DNA from: an uncultured Lachnospiraceae bacterium
Lineage (GTDB): Bacteria; Bacillota; Clostridia; Lachnospirales; Lachnospiraceae
Assembly: GCA_902783305.1 (NCBI GenBank)
Contig: CACZQU010000441.1
Location: forward strand, 1-8,808
DNA length: 8,808 nt
Reading direction: 5' to 3'
A program made the position numbers and the translations under genes. Below are positions 1 to 5,919 of the stretch, in pieces; position 1 is the stretch's first letter; the number at the start of each line of letters is the position of its first letter. The notes under the pieces are model-generated. The model was not told the origin of the DNA, ran no database searches, and saw only the letters and a list, made by a program, of their open reading frames with translations.

Positions 1-66
1 AGTACCGCTACGCCGAGGACGAGTGAGAACGTGCCATTTCGGGTACCATTCGCCCGCGCGTGGCTT
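1..66 (-). ncRNA. Probable ribosomal protein L21 leader (partial, 3' part outside window)
   Basis: Read on the minus strand, just after the RNase G stop codon, this stretch is GC-rich and contains GGTACC (42-47) that can pair, with one G-U, with GGTACT at 6-1, enclosing about 35 nt. The order and spacing of conserved-looking blocks (GGGCGAATGGTACCCGAAA, then CTCGTCCTCGGCGTAGCGGTACT split over positions 23-1) match my recollection of the L21 leader of low-GC Gram-positive bacteria, a cis-acting element thought to let L21 control rplU. Context agrees, because in clostridia a gene order radical SAM - DUF2344 - rng - rplU - rpmA is common. It is not a T-box: the AGGGTGG-ACCGCG block is absent. 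The window edge cuts it, so neither the full fold nor rplU can be seen. Confidence 0.5.
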
Positions 67-71
67 TACGG

Positions 72-1319
72 TTAATCCGTGAGTAGTAACCCCGCAGTTT
101 TCCGTTCTTCTCCCGGCAGCAGTTCCCTCACCGGCGGGCGGATTTTCTTTCTCGTCATCTCTACGATCCCCAGTCCGGTGATATCCACCACCTCACAGGG
201 AACAGGATCTGTACGGACGTATCTGTCCAGAGCCTGGATCAGTTCATTCCGTTCCTCCTCCCGCTTCATTTTAATGAAATCCACAAGAATCATCCCGGAA
301 AGATTCCGCAAACGCAGCTGCCTGGCAATTTCAGCGGCTGCCTCCAGATTAATCCGCCGGAAGGTCTCCTGCTTCTCCTTTCCGGCAAGACACTTTCCTG
401 TATTGACATCAATGCTGACAAAAGCTTCCGTCTGCTCAATCATCAGATACGCCCCGCTTTTCAGCCAGACTCTCGTATTCAGGATTTCATCGATGGTTTT
501 GCGGAAACGATATAATGAGCCAAGGGGAAGGAGGGGATCACGATACTGCCGCACAAACGCCAGGGATTCCTCTGGTAACGGGGATGGCATACCGTCCCTG
601 GAAAGGCACCTGCAGTCAGAAATTTCTTCCCTGCATCGCCGCAGCATCTCATCCCCCTCTATGATGATCTCGTCACTGCTGCCGGCCTGACGCAGAAAAT
701 CCGCGATAACCCGCCGAAAAGGAGAATCCGGCTGGTACAGAAGGCTCCCTGCTTTGCGCATCGTGCCAAACGTCAGAATCTGGTCAAAGCGGCCCTTAAG
801 CTCGTTAAGCTCTGCGGCAAGCTCTTCTTCCCCGGCACTTACAGCCTGTGTACGGACAATGAGACCATATCCGAAGCTCTCTCCAAAGCCGTCCGTCAGC
901 CGGGAGGCTGTCTCCCGCAGCCTCTCGCGCTCTGCCCCGACAATTTTCGCGGATATCCCGATCGTCCCGGCTTTCTGGTTCAGGACAAAAAAACGCCCCG
1001 TCAGCGAAAGCGACTCCGTAAGTCTGGGCGGCTTTCCTCTGGAAGGATCCGTCAACACCTGAACAAGCGGGAGATCACCAGGCCGATGAGCTCCTTCCTT
1101 TTTCAGCGGAAGATATCCCTTGTGTGTTTTGTCCAGACGGACGAATGCCGCATCAAGGTTTTTCAGGACGTTTTCCACGTATCCCGCATAAATCCTCCCC
1201 ACCAGACTTTCCCGCTGGTGTAAGGGTTCAAAAGAGACACAGACTCCTTCCTCCTCCAGCAGTGCCGCCCAAAGCTCTGTACCGCCGCAGGGTACAGAAG
1301 CGATGACAAGACGTCTCAC
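72..1319 (-). CDS. rng: Ribonuclease E/G family endoribonuclease (short RNase G type)
   Basis: Single-strand-specific endoribonuclease expected to act in the cytoplasm in rRNA maturation and mRNA decay. An S1-like RNA-binding segment lies at about residues 36-90 (GRIYAGYVENVL, then AAFVRL and GYLPL). The catalytic DNase I-like part follows, with SIDVNTGK giving D304 and N306 and ILVDFIKM giving D347; these correspond to the Mg-binding D303, N305 and D346 of E. coli RNase E. At 415 residues it is shorter than E. coli RNase G (489) and stops right after GLGIVEMTRKK, so the CPxC zinc-link that joins protomers in the E. coli enzymes is absent, as in many clostridial members. The start is GTG at 1319-1317, with AGGAG five bases upstream; it overlaps the stop codon of the preceding gene by 4 nt, suggesting coupled translation. 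Family assignment is secure; the exact substrates are inferred. Confidence 0.93.
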   Translation of the reverse strand: MRRLVIASVPCGGTELWAALLEEEGVCVSFEPLHQRESLVGRIYAGYVENVLKNLDAAFVRLDKTHKGYLPLKKEGAHRPGDLPLVQVLTDPSRGKPPRLTESLSLTGRFFVLNQKAGTIGISAKIVGAERERLRETASRLTDGFGESFGYGLIVRTQAVSAGEEELAAELNELKGRFDQILTFGTMRKAGSLLYQPDSPFRRVIADFLRQAGSSDEIIIEGDEMLRRCREEISDCRCLSRDGMPSPLPEESLAFVRQYRDPLLPLGSLYRFRKTIDEILNTRVWLKSGAYLMIEQTEAFVSIDVNTGKCLAGKEKQETFRRINLEAAAEIARQLRLRNLSGMILVDFIKMKREEERNELIQALDRYVRTDPVPCEVVDITGLGIVEMTRKKIRPPVRELLPGEERKTAGLLLTD

Positions 1320-2119
1320 AGGATCTCCTCCCGCGGCATACGGCCTCCGGAATTCTTTTCGAGGGTCTCTTCTAAAGCGGCCGTTTCTCCGGAACCTGCT
1401 TCTCCCAGCGCATTCAGCGGAGCAAGATGACCGTCCTGCAGCGCATACAGCTCCAACCTATGGATCATCGTGCTGCAGAACAAGGGTTCGGCGTTCAGGT
1501 AACGGAAAAAGGCGTCGATTACCTGATCCGGCCTGGTGTAATTGGAACTGGCTGAAGCCAGACGCATAAAAATCCCATTCTGCCGCAGGGAAGTGTCGTC
1601 CGATACTCTTCCTTCCCTGACACAAACCTCAAAAAGAAAGGGCTTGATATCCACTTCTCTGGGTTGTCCCGTTTTCCCCGTTTTGGTAATCAGGATCCTC
1701 TCCTGAGAGAGAAAACCGGGAAGAGCCTGTTCCCAGTGCTCTGCAGGCTCCTTTCCTTCTCTGAACCAGACCAGATAATCCGCAGCCCAGACCAGAGCCA
1801 TGGCATTTTGCTTCTTATCCTCCGCAATCCTGACCGTATCGAGCACGCTGAACCCCTCTGCCATCTGAAGGTTGAGACGGCTGGTGATTTCCTGTACCGG
1901 CATTTCCTTTTCGAGTTCAAGGTCAAAGTATTCTCCGTCACTTGTCATTCCGACACCCAGAGGAGACGCAAAGGACATTTTCATATGAGGACTGAAGCCC
2001 TCGGTAAAGGAGGCCGGAAGCTTTGCCCTGCGCACGGCCTTCTGGAAATAGCGCATAGTATCAAGGTGGCCGATGAACTTCACCGGGCCTGTCTTGGAAA
2101 ATTTAACCCGGATTTTCAA
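1316..2119 (-). CDS. TIGR03936 / DUF2344 radical SAM-associated protein, TTG start
   Basis: A 267-residue protein of the DUF2344 family, known as the partner of the TIGR03960 radical SAM protein encoded just upstream and sometimes fused to it. Its reaction is not known. The family signature is clear at the N-terminus: KIRVKFSKTGPVKFIGHLD (about residues 2-20), then MRYFQKAVRRA, FTEGFSPH and FASPLGVG. Near the middle is REVDIKPF, also typical. I place the start at TTG 2119-2117: it gives the usual family N-terminus and sits 8 nt after AAGGAGG (2134-2128). A GTG at 2128 in the same frame lies inside that ribosome binding site, and the ATG at 2124 is out of frame and meets a stop at once. The gene overlaps the upstream radical SAM gene by 17 nt and the downstream rng by 4 nt. 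The last 40 residues are low in complexity and probably variable. No signal peptide or membrane segment is seen. Confidence 0.88.
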   Translation of the reverse strand: MKIRVKFSKTGPVKFIGHLDTMRYFQKAVRRAKLPASFTEGFSPHMKMSFASPLGVGMTSDGEYFDLELEKEMPVQEITSRLNLQMAEGFSVLDTVRIAEDKKQNAMALVWAADYLVWFREGKEPAEHWEQALPGFLSQERILITKTGKTGQPREVDIKPFLFEVCVREGRVSDDTSLRQNGIFMRLASASSNYTRPDQVIDAFFRYLNAEPLFCSTMIHRLELYALQDGHLAPLNALGEAGSGETAALEETLEKNSGGRMPREEIL

Positions 2120-3971
2120 AGCATACACCTCCTTCGTACCTTCTCGCCCCGCAGCCTGAGCATTGCTTCCTGCAGTTTGGCGAAGGTATCCCCTGCAGAG
2201 CTTTTTTCCATTCCCGGATCAGAAAATCCTTCGTGACGCCGGCATCGATGAAATCCCAGGGTAGGATTTCGTCGACACTCCTCTCCCGCAGAGTATAGAA
2301 ATCCATGTCTACTCCCGTTTCCGCAAAAGCCTTAAGCCACAAATCATAACGGAAATTCTCCGTCCAGGCGTCGTACATGCAGCCCAGCCGATAGGCTTTT
2401 TCGATCACGTCGGCACATCTGCGGTCTCCTCTGGCAAGAAAGCCTTCGAGTACTGTCACATCCGGTTCATGCCAGCTGTAACGGATAGAACGCTGGTTCA
2501 GCTGGCTTCGGATCTGCGCTTTACAGGTTCTGGCCTTTTCCACATATGTGCCGGGGGGATGCATTCCTGCCCACTGGAAGGGTGTAAAGGGCTTCGGGAC
2601 GAAAAACGACGTGCTCACCGAGATCTGTACTTTGCCGTTCCGCTTGTCCTTCGGGATCTCGTAATAGCATTCCGCGATCCTTTCTGCCAGGCATCCGATC
2701 CCCTTGACATCCTCATCGGTTTCGGTCGGAAGTCCAAGCATGAAATAAAGCTTCACCTTGTTCCATCCCCCATGAAAAGCCTGCGATGCCCCGTGAAGAA
2801 TATCCTCCTGGGTCAGTCCTTTATTTATGACATCCCTCATTCTCTGCGTTCCGGCTTCCGGAGCAAAAGTAACGCTGCTTTTCCGTACATCCTGAACCTT
2901 GCTCATGGCATCCAGGGCAAAAGAGTCAATTCTCAGAGAGGGAAGGGAAATATTGACTGCCGAAGACCCGTACTCATCCATCAGAAAACCGACCAGTTCC
3001 TTGAGATCCCGGTAATCGCTGGAGCTTAACGAGCTGAGGGAAATCTCCTCATAACCTGTCTCATCAAGCATCTGCTTCGCGCTCTGTATAAGTGAACGCA
3101 CATCCCGCTCCCGGTTGGGCCGGTAGATCATCCCGGCCTGGCAGAAACGGCAGCCCCGTATGCAGCCTCGCATGATCTCAAGGGTCACTCTGTCCTGTGT
3201 TGCTTTGATATAGGGGATCACCGGCCTGGCTATCGTCCTGTAGCCCTTCTCCAGGTCTGCGACGATCTGCTTCTCGATTCTTTCAGGAGCCTCCTGACAG
3301 TTTGGATGAAAGCTGGCAATCGTACCGTCCTCCTTATAGGTCACGCTGTAAAACCGTGGGACATAGATCCCGGGAATCTGAGCCGCCCTGCGCAGAAAAT
3401 CCAGTTTTGAACCGCCTCTGGCCCGGTTCTCTTTGTATGCGTCAAAAAGGGCATCGTAAACCGTTTCTCCCTCGCCGATATAAAAAAGGTCAAAAAACGG
3501 CGCAACCGGTTCCGGATTATAAGCGCAGGCTCCTCCTCCGATCACTACAGGATCCTCCTCTTTCCGGTCCCGGGCTCTGAGCGCCATGTGAGACAGATCC
3601 AGAAGCTGAAGGACATTGGTATAGCACATCTCATAGCCCAGGGTGATGCAGAGAAAATCAAAATCCTTAACCGGATCCTGAGATTCAAGGGCAAACAAAG
3701 GGATATCCTGCTCCCGCATGATCCGGTCCAGATCCGTCCAGGGAGAGTATACTCTCTCGCACCAGATATCCTCTCTCTCATTAAACATATTGTACAGAAT
3801 CATCATGCCCAGATTGGACATGCCGATCTCAAAAACATCCGGGAAGGCAAAAGCCACCCGGATGTCCACCTTTTCCTTGTCCTTCAGAACACTGTTGACT
3901 TCACCTCCGATATACCGGGCAGCTTTGTCAACACTCATCAGTATTTCGTCACTAAGCGCCAGTTTTCTCAT
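2103..3971 (-). CDS. TIGR03960-type B12-binding-like radical SAM protein of unknown function
   Basis: A 622-residue cytoplasmic iron-sulphur enzyme. Residues about 35-175 resemble the B12-binding fold that precedes many radical SAM domains (VRVAFAFPDVFEIGMSNLG-like segment, GGGACAYNPEPVA at 145-157, IGEGET at 165-170), but the cobalamin-ligating DxHxxG motif is not there; EIGMSNLG stands near its place, so cobalamin binding is doubtful. The radical SAM core begins at MRGCIRGCRFCQAG, with C270, C274 and C277 forming the CX3CX2C motif that binds the 4Fe-4S cluster and S-adenosylmethionine. The C-terminus carries a second cysteine group, C600, C604, C607 and C617, which could hold another metal centre. 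The family is widespread in clostridia next to DUF2344 and RNase E/G, but its substrate is unknown; an RNA or ribosome-related role is only an inference from the neighbours. ATG start at 3971 with AAAGGAG six bases upstream. Confidence 0.92.
   Translation of the reverse strand: MRKLALSDEILMSVDKAARYIGGEVNSVLKDKEKVDIRVAFAFPDVFEIGMSNLGMMILYNMFNEREDIWCERVYSPWTDLDRIMREQDIPLFALESQDPVKDFDFLCITLGYEMCYTNVLQLLDLSHMALRARDRKEEDPVVIGGGACAYNPEPVAPFFDLFYIGEGETVYDALFDAYKENRARGGSKLDFLRRAAQIPGIYVPRFYSVTYKEDGTIASFHPNCQEAPERIEKQIVADLEKGYRTIARPVIPYIKATQDRVTLEIMRGCIRGCRFCQAGMIYRPNRERDVRSLIQSAKQMLDETGYEEISLSSLSSSDYRDLKELVGFLMDEYGSSAVNISLPSLRIDSFALDAMSKVQDVRKSSVTFAPEAGTQRMRDVINKGLTQEDILHGASQAFHGGWNKVKLYFMLGLPTETDEDVKGIGCLAERIAECYYEIPKDKRNGKVQISVSTSFFVPKPFTPFQWAGMHPPGTYVEKARTCKAQIRSQLNQRSIRYSWHEPDVTVLEGFLARGDRRCADVIEKAYRLGCMYDAWTENFRYDLWLKAFAETGVDMDFYTLRERSVDEILPWDFIDAGVTKDFLIREWKKALQGIPSPNCRKQCSGCGARRYEGGVCFENPG
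2128..2134 (-). promoter_or_regulatory. Ribosome binding site that decides the TTG start of the DUF2344 gene
   Basis: On the minus strand AAGGAGG lies 8 nt before TTG at 2119. The competing GTG at 2128 overlaps this site and so could not be served by it. The site lies within the last codons or just upstream of the end of the radical SAM gene's reading frame, which fits coupling between the two genes. Confidence 0.75.
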
Positions 3972-4063
3972 TTTTGGCTCCTTTACAGCAGAAGTACAGG
4001 CTATGTGATATTGAGGATTCCAGGCCGCATGCCATTATCCCGGGTCATCTAAAGTCCCCGATC

Positions 4064-5089
4064 CTATGCGATCCTGGTACTCCTCAGCTTCTTTACCGAA
4101 GCCCCCTTGAACAGGATCCCGTCTACCGTATATTTATCGATGACTGTCGTCCTTGGCGTCTCGATCAGCTCAATCAGCTTCTGCGCCGCCAGCTTGCCGA
4201 TCATCTTGGTGTCCTGGCACAGGGTTGTCAGCTTTGGATCCAGTATTCTGGCGATATCTATTCCGTCGTAGCCTACCACCGAAATATCCTCGGGAATCCT
4301 CCTCCCCATCTCCCGGATCGCGTTGATCCCTCCCATAGCGGCATAATCATCCGGATAAAAAATGCAGGTTGGGGGTTCGGGAAGGCTGAGCAGCTCTGCC
4401 GTAAGCTCAGCAGCCAGATCCGAATCTCTGTAGGAGGATTGCAGAACATATTCATCAGGAACCACGATGTTTCTGTGGAGTAAAGTACGGTAAAAAGCGG
4501 AAAGCCTGGCTTTCGTCACGGAGGTATTCTCTCCGTGGATATAGGCGATCTTTGTGTGCCCACAGTCTGCGACATAGGAAACCAGAGTTTCCATCCCCTG
4601 ATAATTATTCGAGACGACAGAAATTTTCCCGTCAAAGACATGATCGATGGCGACAACCGGAAGGTCAGAGCGAACAAGCTCCTGAACCTCATCCGTCTCA
4701 AAATCAACGCAGGCCATCACAACTCCGTCAACTCCCCGGTACCGGCAATGCTCATAATAGCTCATATTCTGTCCGGAAATGCTGCGGCTGGCAAAAGTGA
4801 TATCATATCCCTTCTCCTCCGCCGCGTTTTTGAAGCTGTCCAGGACATGATTAAAATAATCGTGCGTCAGTCCGCTCATCGCTTCATCCTCAAACAGGAC
4901 TCCGATATTATAGGTTCTTTTTGTCTTTAAAGCCCGCGCTGAGGAATTGGGAAGATAGCCGGCCTCTGAAGCCGTCTTGAGAATAAGCTTGCGAGTCGCG
5001 TCCCCTATGTCGGTATAACCATTCAGAGCTTTGCTGACAGTGGCAACAGAGACATTACACCTCTTTGCAATCTCCTTCATCGAAACCAT
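4064..5089 (-). CDS. LacI/GalR-family transcriptional regulator, likely controlling the adjacent cellobiose phosphorylase
   Basis: A 341-residue sugar-responsive DNA-binding protein. Residues 4-25 form the helix-turn-helix (MKEIAKRCNVSVATVSKALN); the recognition-helix residues V15-A16 match those of GalR-type members, which bind AAACG-type half-sites. A hinge helix follows (ARALKTKRT, about 51-59, with L54 as the likely minor-groove leucine). From about residue 60 there is a periplasmic-binding-protein-like effector domain (NIGVLF, GVDGVVMA, LPVVAIDH, GHTKIAYI, PTCIFYPDDYAAMGG, VVGYDGID). I choose ATG 5089 because AGGAGG stands 8 nt upstream and the family N-terminus begins there; an in-frame ATG at 5152 would add 21 unrelated residues without a ribosome binding site. 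The gene is divergent from the GH94 gene and has its own promoter with an operator-like sequence at the start point, so it probably controls both itself and the phosphorylase. The effector, perhaps cellobiose or a glucose derivative, is inferred from context only. Confidence 0.93.
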   Translation of the reverse strand: MVSMKEIAKRCNVSVATVSKALNGYTDIGDATRKLILKTASEAGYLPNSSARALKTKRTYNIGVLFEDEAMSGLTHDYFNHVLDSFKNAAEEKGYDITFASRSISGQNMSYYEHCRYRGVDGVVMACVDFETDEVQELVRSDLPVVAIDHVFDGKISVVSNNYQGMETLVSYVADCGHTKIAYIHGENTSVTKARLSAFYRTLLHRNIVVPDEYVLQSSYRDSDLAAELTAELLSLPEPPTCIFYPDDYAAMGGINAIREMGRRIPEDISVVGYDGIDIARILDPKLTTLCQDTKMIGKLAAQKLIELIETPRTTVIDKYTVDGILFKGASVKKLRSTRIA

Positions 5090-5097
5090 CCTGAAAA

Positions 5098-5103
5098 CCT
5101 CCT
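5098..5103 (-). promoter_or_regulatory. Ribosome binding site fixing the LacI-family start
   Basis: On the minus strand AGGAGG is followed by 8 nt and ATG at 5089. No such site precedes the upstream in-frame ATG at 5152, which would lie only about 17 nt from the predicted transcription start. The shorter start is therefore preferred. Confidence 0.8.
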
Positions 5104-5154
5104 CCCACCTGCCCGGCTCCGGTTGAAGCCCATGAAGTGAATCGAAAACCATGG

Positions 5155-5171
5155 CTTAAACGTTTTCGTTC
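5155..5171 (-). promoter_or_regulatory. Operator-like site at the lacI transcription start
   Basis: The palindromic core AAACGTTT (5158-5165) has the central CG and flanking A/T runs typical of LacI-family operators. It overlaps the predicted +1 of the lacI promoter (about 5169), a place where bound repressor would block transcription. The overlapping 11-mer CGTTTTCGTTC (5161-5171 on the plus strand) recurs at 5545-5555 in front of the phosphorylase gene. CGAAAAC (5143-5149) and GTTTTCG (5162-5168) also form a wider inverted repeat. Autoregulation is inferred. Confidence 0.5.
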
Positions 5172-5174
5172 ATC

Positions 5175-5201
5175 AATTGTACCTGATTCTTTCGTACAAT
5201 T
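5175..5201. repeat. 27-bp dyad over the lacI promoter
   Basis: AATTGTAC (5175-5182) and GTACAATT (5194-5201) are perfect 8-bp inverted copies with an 11-nt spacer. The dyad covers the -10 box and part of the -35 box of the lacI promoter, so a dimeric protein bound here would shut the promoter. The arms are unlike the AAACG-type sites nearby, so a different regulator is possible; it could also be partly fortuitous because the arms include the -10 hexamer. Confidence 0.45.
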
Positions 5202-5204
5202 CAA
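5176..5204 (-). promoter_or_regulatory. Promoter of the LacI-family gene
   Basis: On the minus strand TTGAAT (5204-5199) and TACAAT (5181-5176) are separated by exactly 17 nt, a good sigma-A type match. Transcription would begin near 5169, giving an untranslated leader of about 80 nt before the ATG at 5089. Confidence 0.6.
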
Positions 5205-5398
5205 GAGTATTTCGTCAGAAAAGCCGAAACAAAAGGCTGATTCCTATATAATGCACAATAAATGCCGATGTACCCTTCGTTTTCTTTGCGATTACGACGA
5301 AATCTCTTCCTGATTTTCGAAACACGGAAAGGCAAAATACCGGTTATGAAGAAGCCATCCGCTGTCATACCTTCTCCAGGCTGGTTTTATTCCTCTTT

Positions 5399-5425
5399 CC
5401 CCCGGATCCATTCCGAACCCGGGGG
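5399..5425. repeat. GC-rich inverted repeat in the intergenic region
   Basis: CCCCCGG (5399-5405) and CCGGGGG (5419-5425) form a perfect 7-bp stem with a 13-nt loop. No T-run follows on either strand, so it is not an ordinary terminator. It lies about 50 nt upstream of the predicted phosphorylase promoter. Its role is unknown. Confidence 0.35.
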
Positions 5426-5446
5426 TATGGCAAAACCACGAATCCG

Positions 5447-5465
5447 GAACGAAAAAGCGTTTCTA
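5447..5465. promoter_or_regulatory. Operator-like site upstream of the phosphorylase promoter
   Basis: GAACGAAAAAGCGTTTC (5447-5463) closely resembles the minus-strand sequence AACGAAAACGTTT at the lacI start, differing by a two-base insertion in the centre. It ends 10 nt before the -35 box at 5473. It could be bound by the LacI-family protein, but its symmetry is imperfect. Confidence 0.3.
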
Positions 5466-5472
5466 TATTGAT

Positions 5473-5501
5473 TTTACATGACCCTTCTATTATACTATAA
5501 T
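5473..5501 (+). promoter_or_regulatory. Promoter toward the cellobiose phosphorylase gene
   Basis: TTTACA (5473-5478) and a consensus TATAAT (5496-5501) are separated by 17 nt, a strong sigma-A match. The start point would be near 5508, leaving a leader of about 410 nt before the ATG at 5920. Operator-like motifs flank it on both sides. Confidence 0.6.
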
Positions 5502-5540
5502 TAACGCTGTTTTTCTCTCCGGAAGACGGCAGAATTCACT

Positions 5541-5602
5541 AATTCGTTTTCGTTCGCTATTTATCGTAAACGGATGAAATGCCTTCATTATATTCGTTTA
5601 CC
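5541..5602. promoter_or_regulatory. Cluster of repeated operator-like motifs downstream of the phosphorylase promoter
   Basis: Three related motifs lie within 60 bases: CGTTTTCGTTC (5545-5555), identical over 11 bases to the sequence at the lacI start; CGTAAACG (5565-5572); and its inverted partner CGTTTAC (5595-5601). Between the last two, ATGAA (5574-5578) and TTCAT (5584-5588) add a second, inner inverted repeat. The sites are about 35-95 nt past the predicted start point, a position where a repressor could act as a roadblock or loop DNA to the site at 5155-5171. Which motif is a true operator cannot be decided from sequence alone. Confidence 0.4.
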
Positions 5603-5605
5603 TGT

Positions 5606-5636
5606 GCCGGCATACGCCGCTGAAACGGCGTGCGGC
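5606..5636 (+). other. Leader hairpin 1 of the phosphorylase transcript
   Basis: ACGCCG (5614-5619) pairs with CGGCGT (5626-5631) around the 6-nt loop CTGAAA. Outside it GCCG (5606-5609) pairs with CGGC (5633-5636) across a small internal loop. No T-run follows, so it is not a simple terminator. It is expected to form in the RNA leader if transcription starts near 5508. Confidence 0.4.
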
Positions 5637-5657
5637 TGTGTGCATCGTTATAGTCAT

Positions 5658-5686
5658 GCGCATTTATGGAATGCGCTTACTATAAT
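5658..5686 (+). promoter_or_regulatory. Inverted repeat followed by a TATAAT box, possible second promoter
   Basis: GCGCATT (5658-5664) and AATGCGC (5670-5676) form a perfect 7-bp inverted repeat with a 5-nt centre, immediately followed by TATAAT (5681-5686). No recognisable -35 box lies at the correct distance; the inverted repeat occupies that place. This could be a regulator-dependent second promoter for the phosphorylase, or a leader hairpin. Evidence is modest. Confidence 0.3.
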
Positions 5687-5784
5687 TTCTGGCTTCAGTG
5701 CAAAATCCGCTGTCCCCTCTTTGGCTGTGCGTAAGAAAATCAAGGGAGTATTGCCCACCCTGTATGAACCTGGAAGGAGAGCCG

Positions 5785-5812
5785 GGTCCCATGAAATGTG
5801 AAAAATGGGACC
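5785..5812 (+). other. Leader hairpin 2, overlapping a possible small ORF start
   Basis: GGTCCCAT (5785-5792) and ATGGGACC (5805-5812) are perfect 8-bp inverted copies around a 12-nt A-rich loop; with G5784 bulged, two further C-G pairs extend the stem. The first ATG codon of a 34-codon reading frame lies on the left arm. The stem is about 95 nt upstream of the phosphorylase ribosome binding site and is not followed by a T-run. Confidence 0.4.
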
Positions 5813-5895
5813 GGATGGCGGAAGCAGTTTCCCGGAACCACCCGGAGCAGTTATTTTGCACGACAATCGTTATGATATCAGAGAATCGGATCTGA
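5791..5895 (+). CDS. Possible short upstream ORF in the phosphorylase leader
   Basis: A reading frame of 34 codons starts at ATG 5791, 10 nt after AAGGAGA (5774-5780), and ends at TGA 5893, 24 nt before the phosphorylase ATG. Its product begins MKCEKWDRMAEAVSR and has no motif, signal peptide or membrane segment that I recognise. Its start codon is partly enclosed in a stable hairpin. It could be a leader peptide that couples translation to the phosphorylase, or simply a chance frame in a long untranslated leader. The frame stays open upstream to 5698 without another good start. I would treat it as hypothetical. Confidence 0.2.
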   Translation: MKCEKWDRMAEAVSRNHPEQLFCTTIVMISENRI

Positions 5896-5919
5896 CAATC
5901 ACCACGGAGGATTTCTGTC

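Noticed and set aside
30..66. Possible T-box, because GGTACC with a nearby GC-rich stem was seen.
   Set aside because: The AGGGTGG-ACCGCG antiterminator block and any specifier loop are missing; the L21 leader reading fits the position better.
3972..4063. A terminator or a promoter between the LacI-family gene and the radical SAM gene.
   Set aside because: I see no hairpin with a T-run and no convincing -35/-10 pair in these 92 bases; the radical SAM operon may be read through from lacI or start inside the lacI gene, but sequence alone does not tell.
5090..5152. A longer LacI-family protein starting at ATG 5152.
   Set aside because: The extra 21 residues are unlike the family, no ribosome binding site precedes 5152, and a strong one precedes 5089.
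5262..5471. A 69-codon plus-strand reading frame between lacI and the phosphorylase gene.
   Set aside because: It has no ribosome binding site, runs across the GC-rich inverted repeat into the predicted promoter, and its product shows no recognisable feature.
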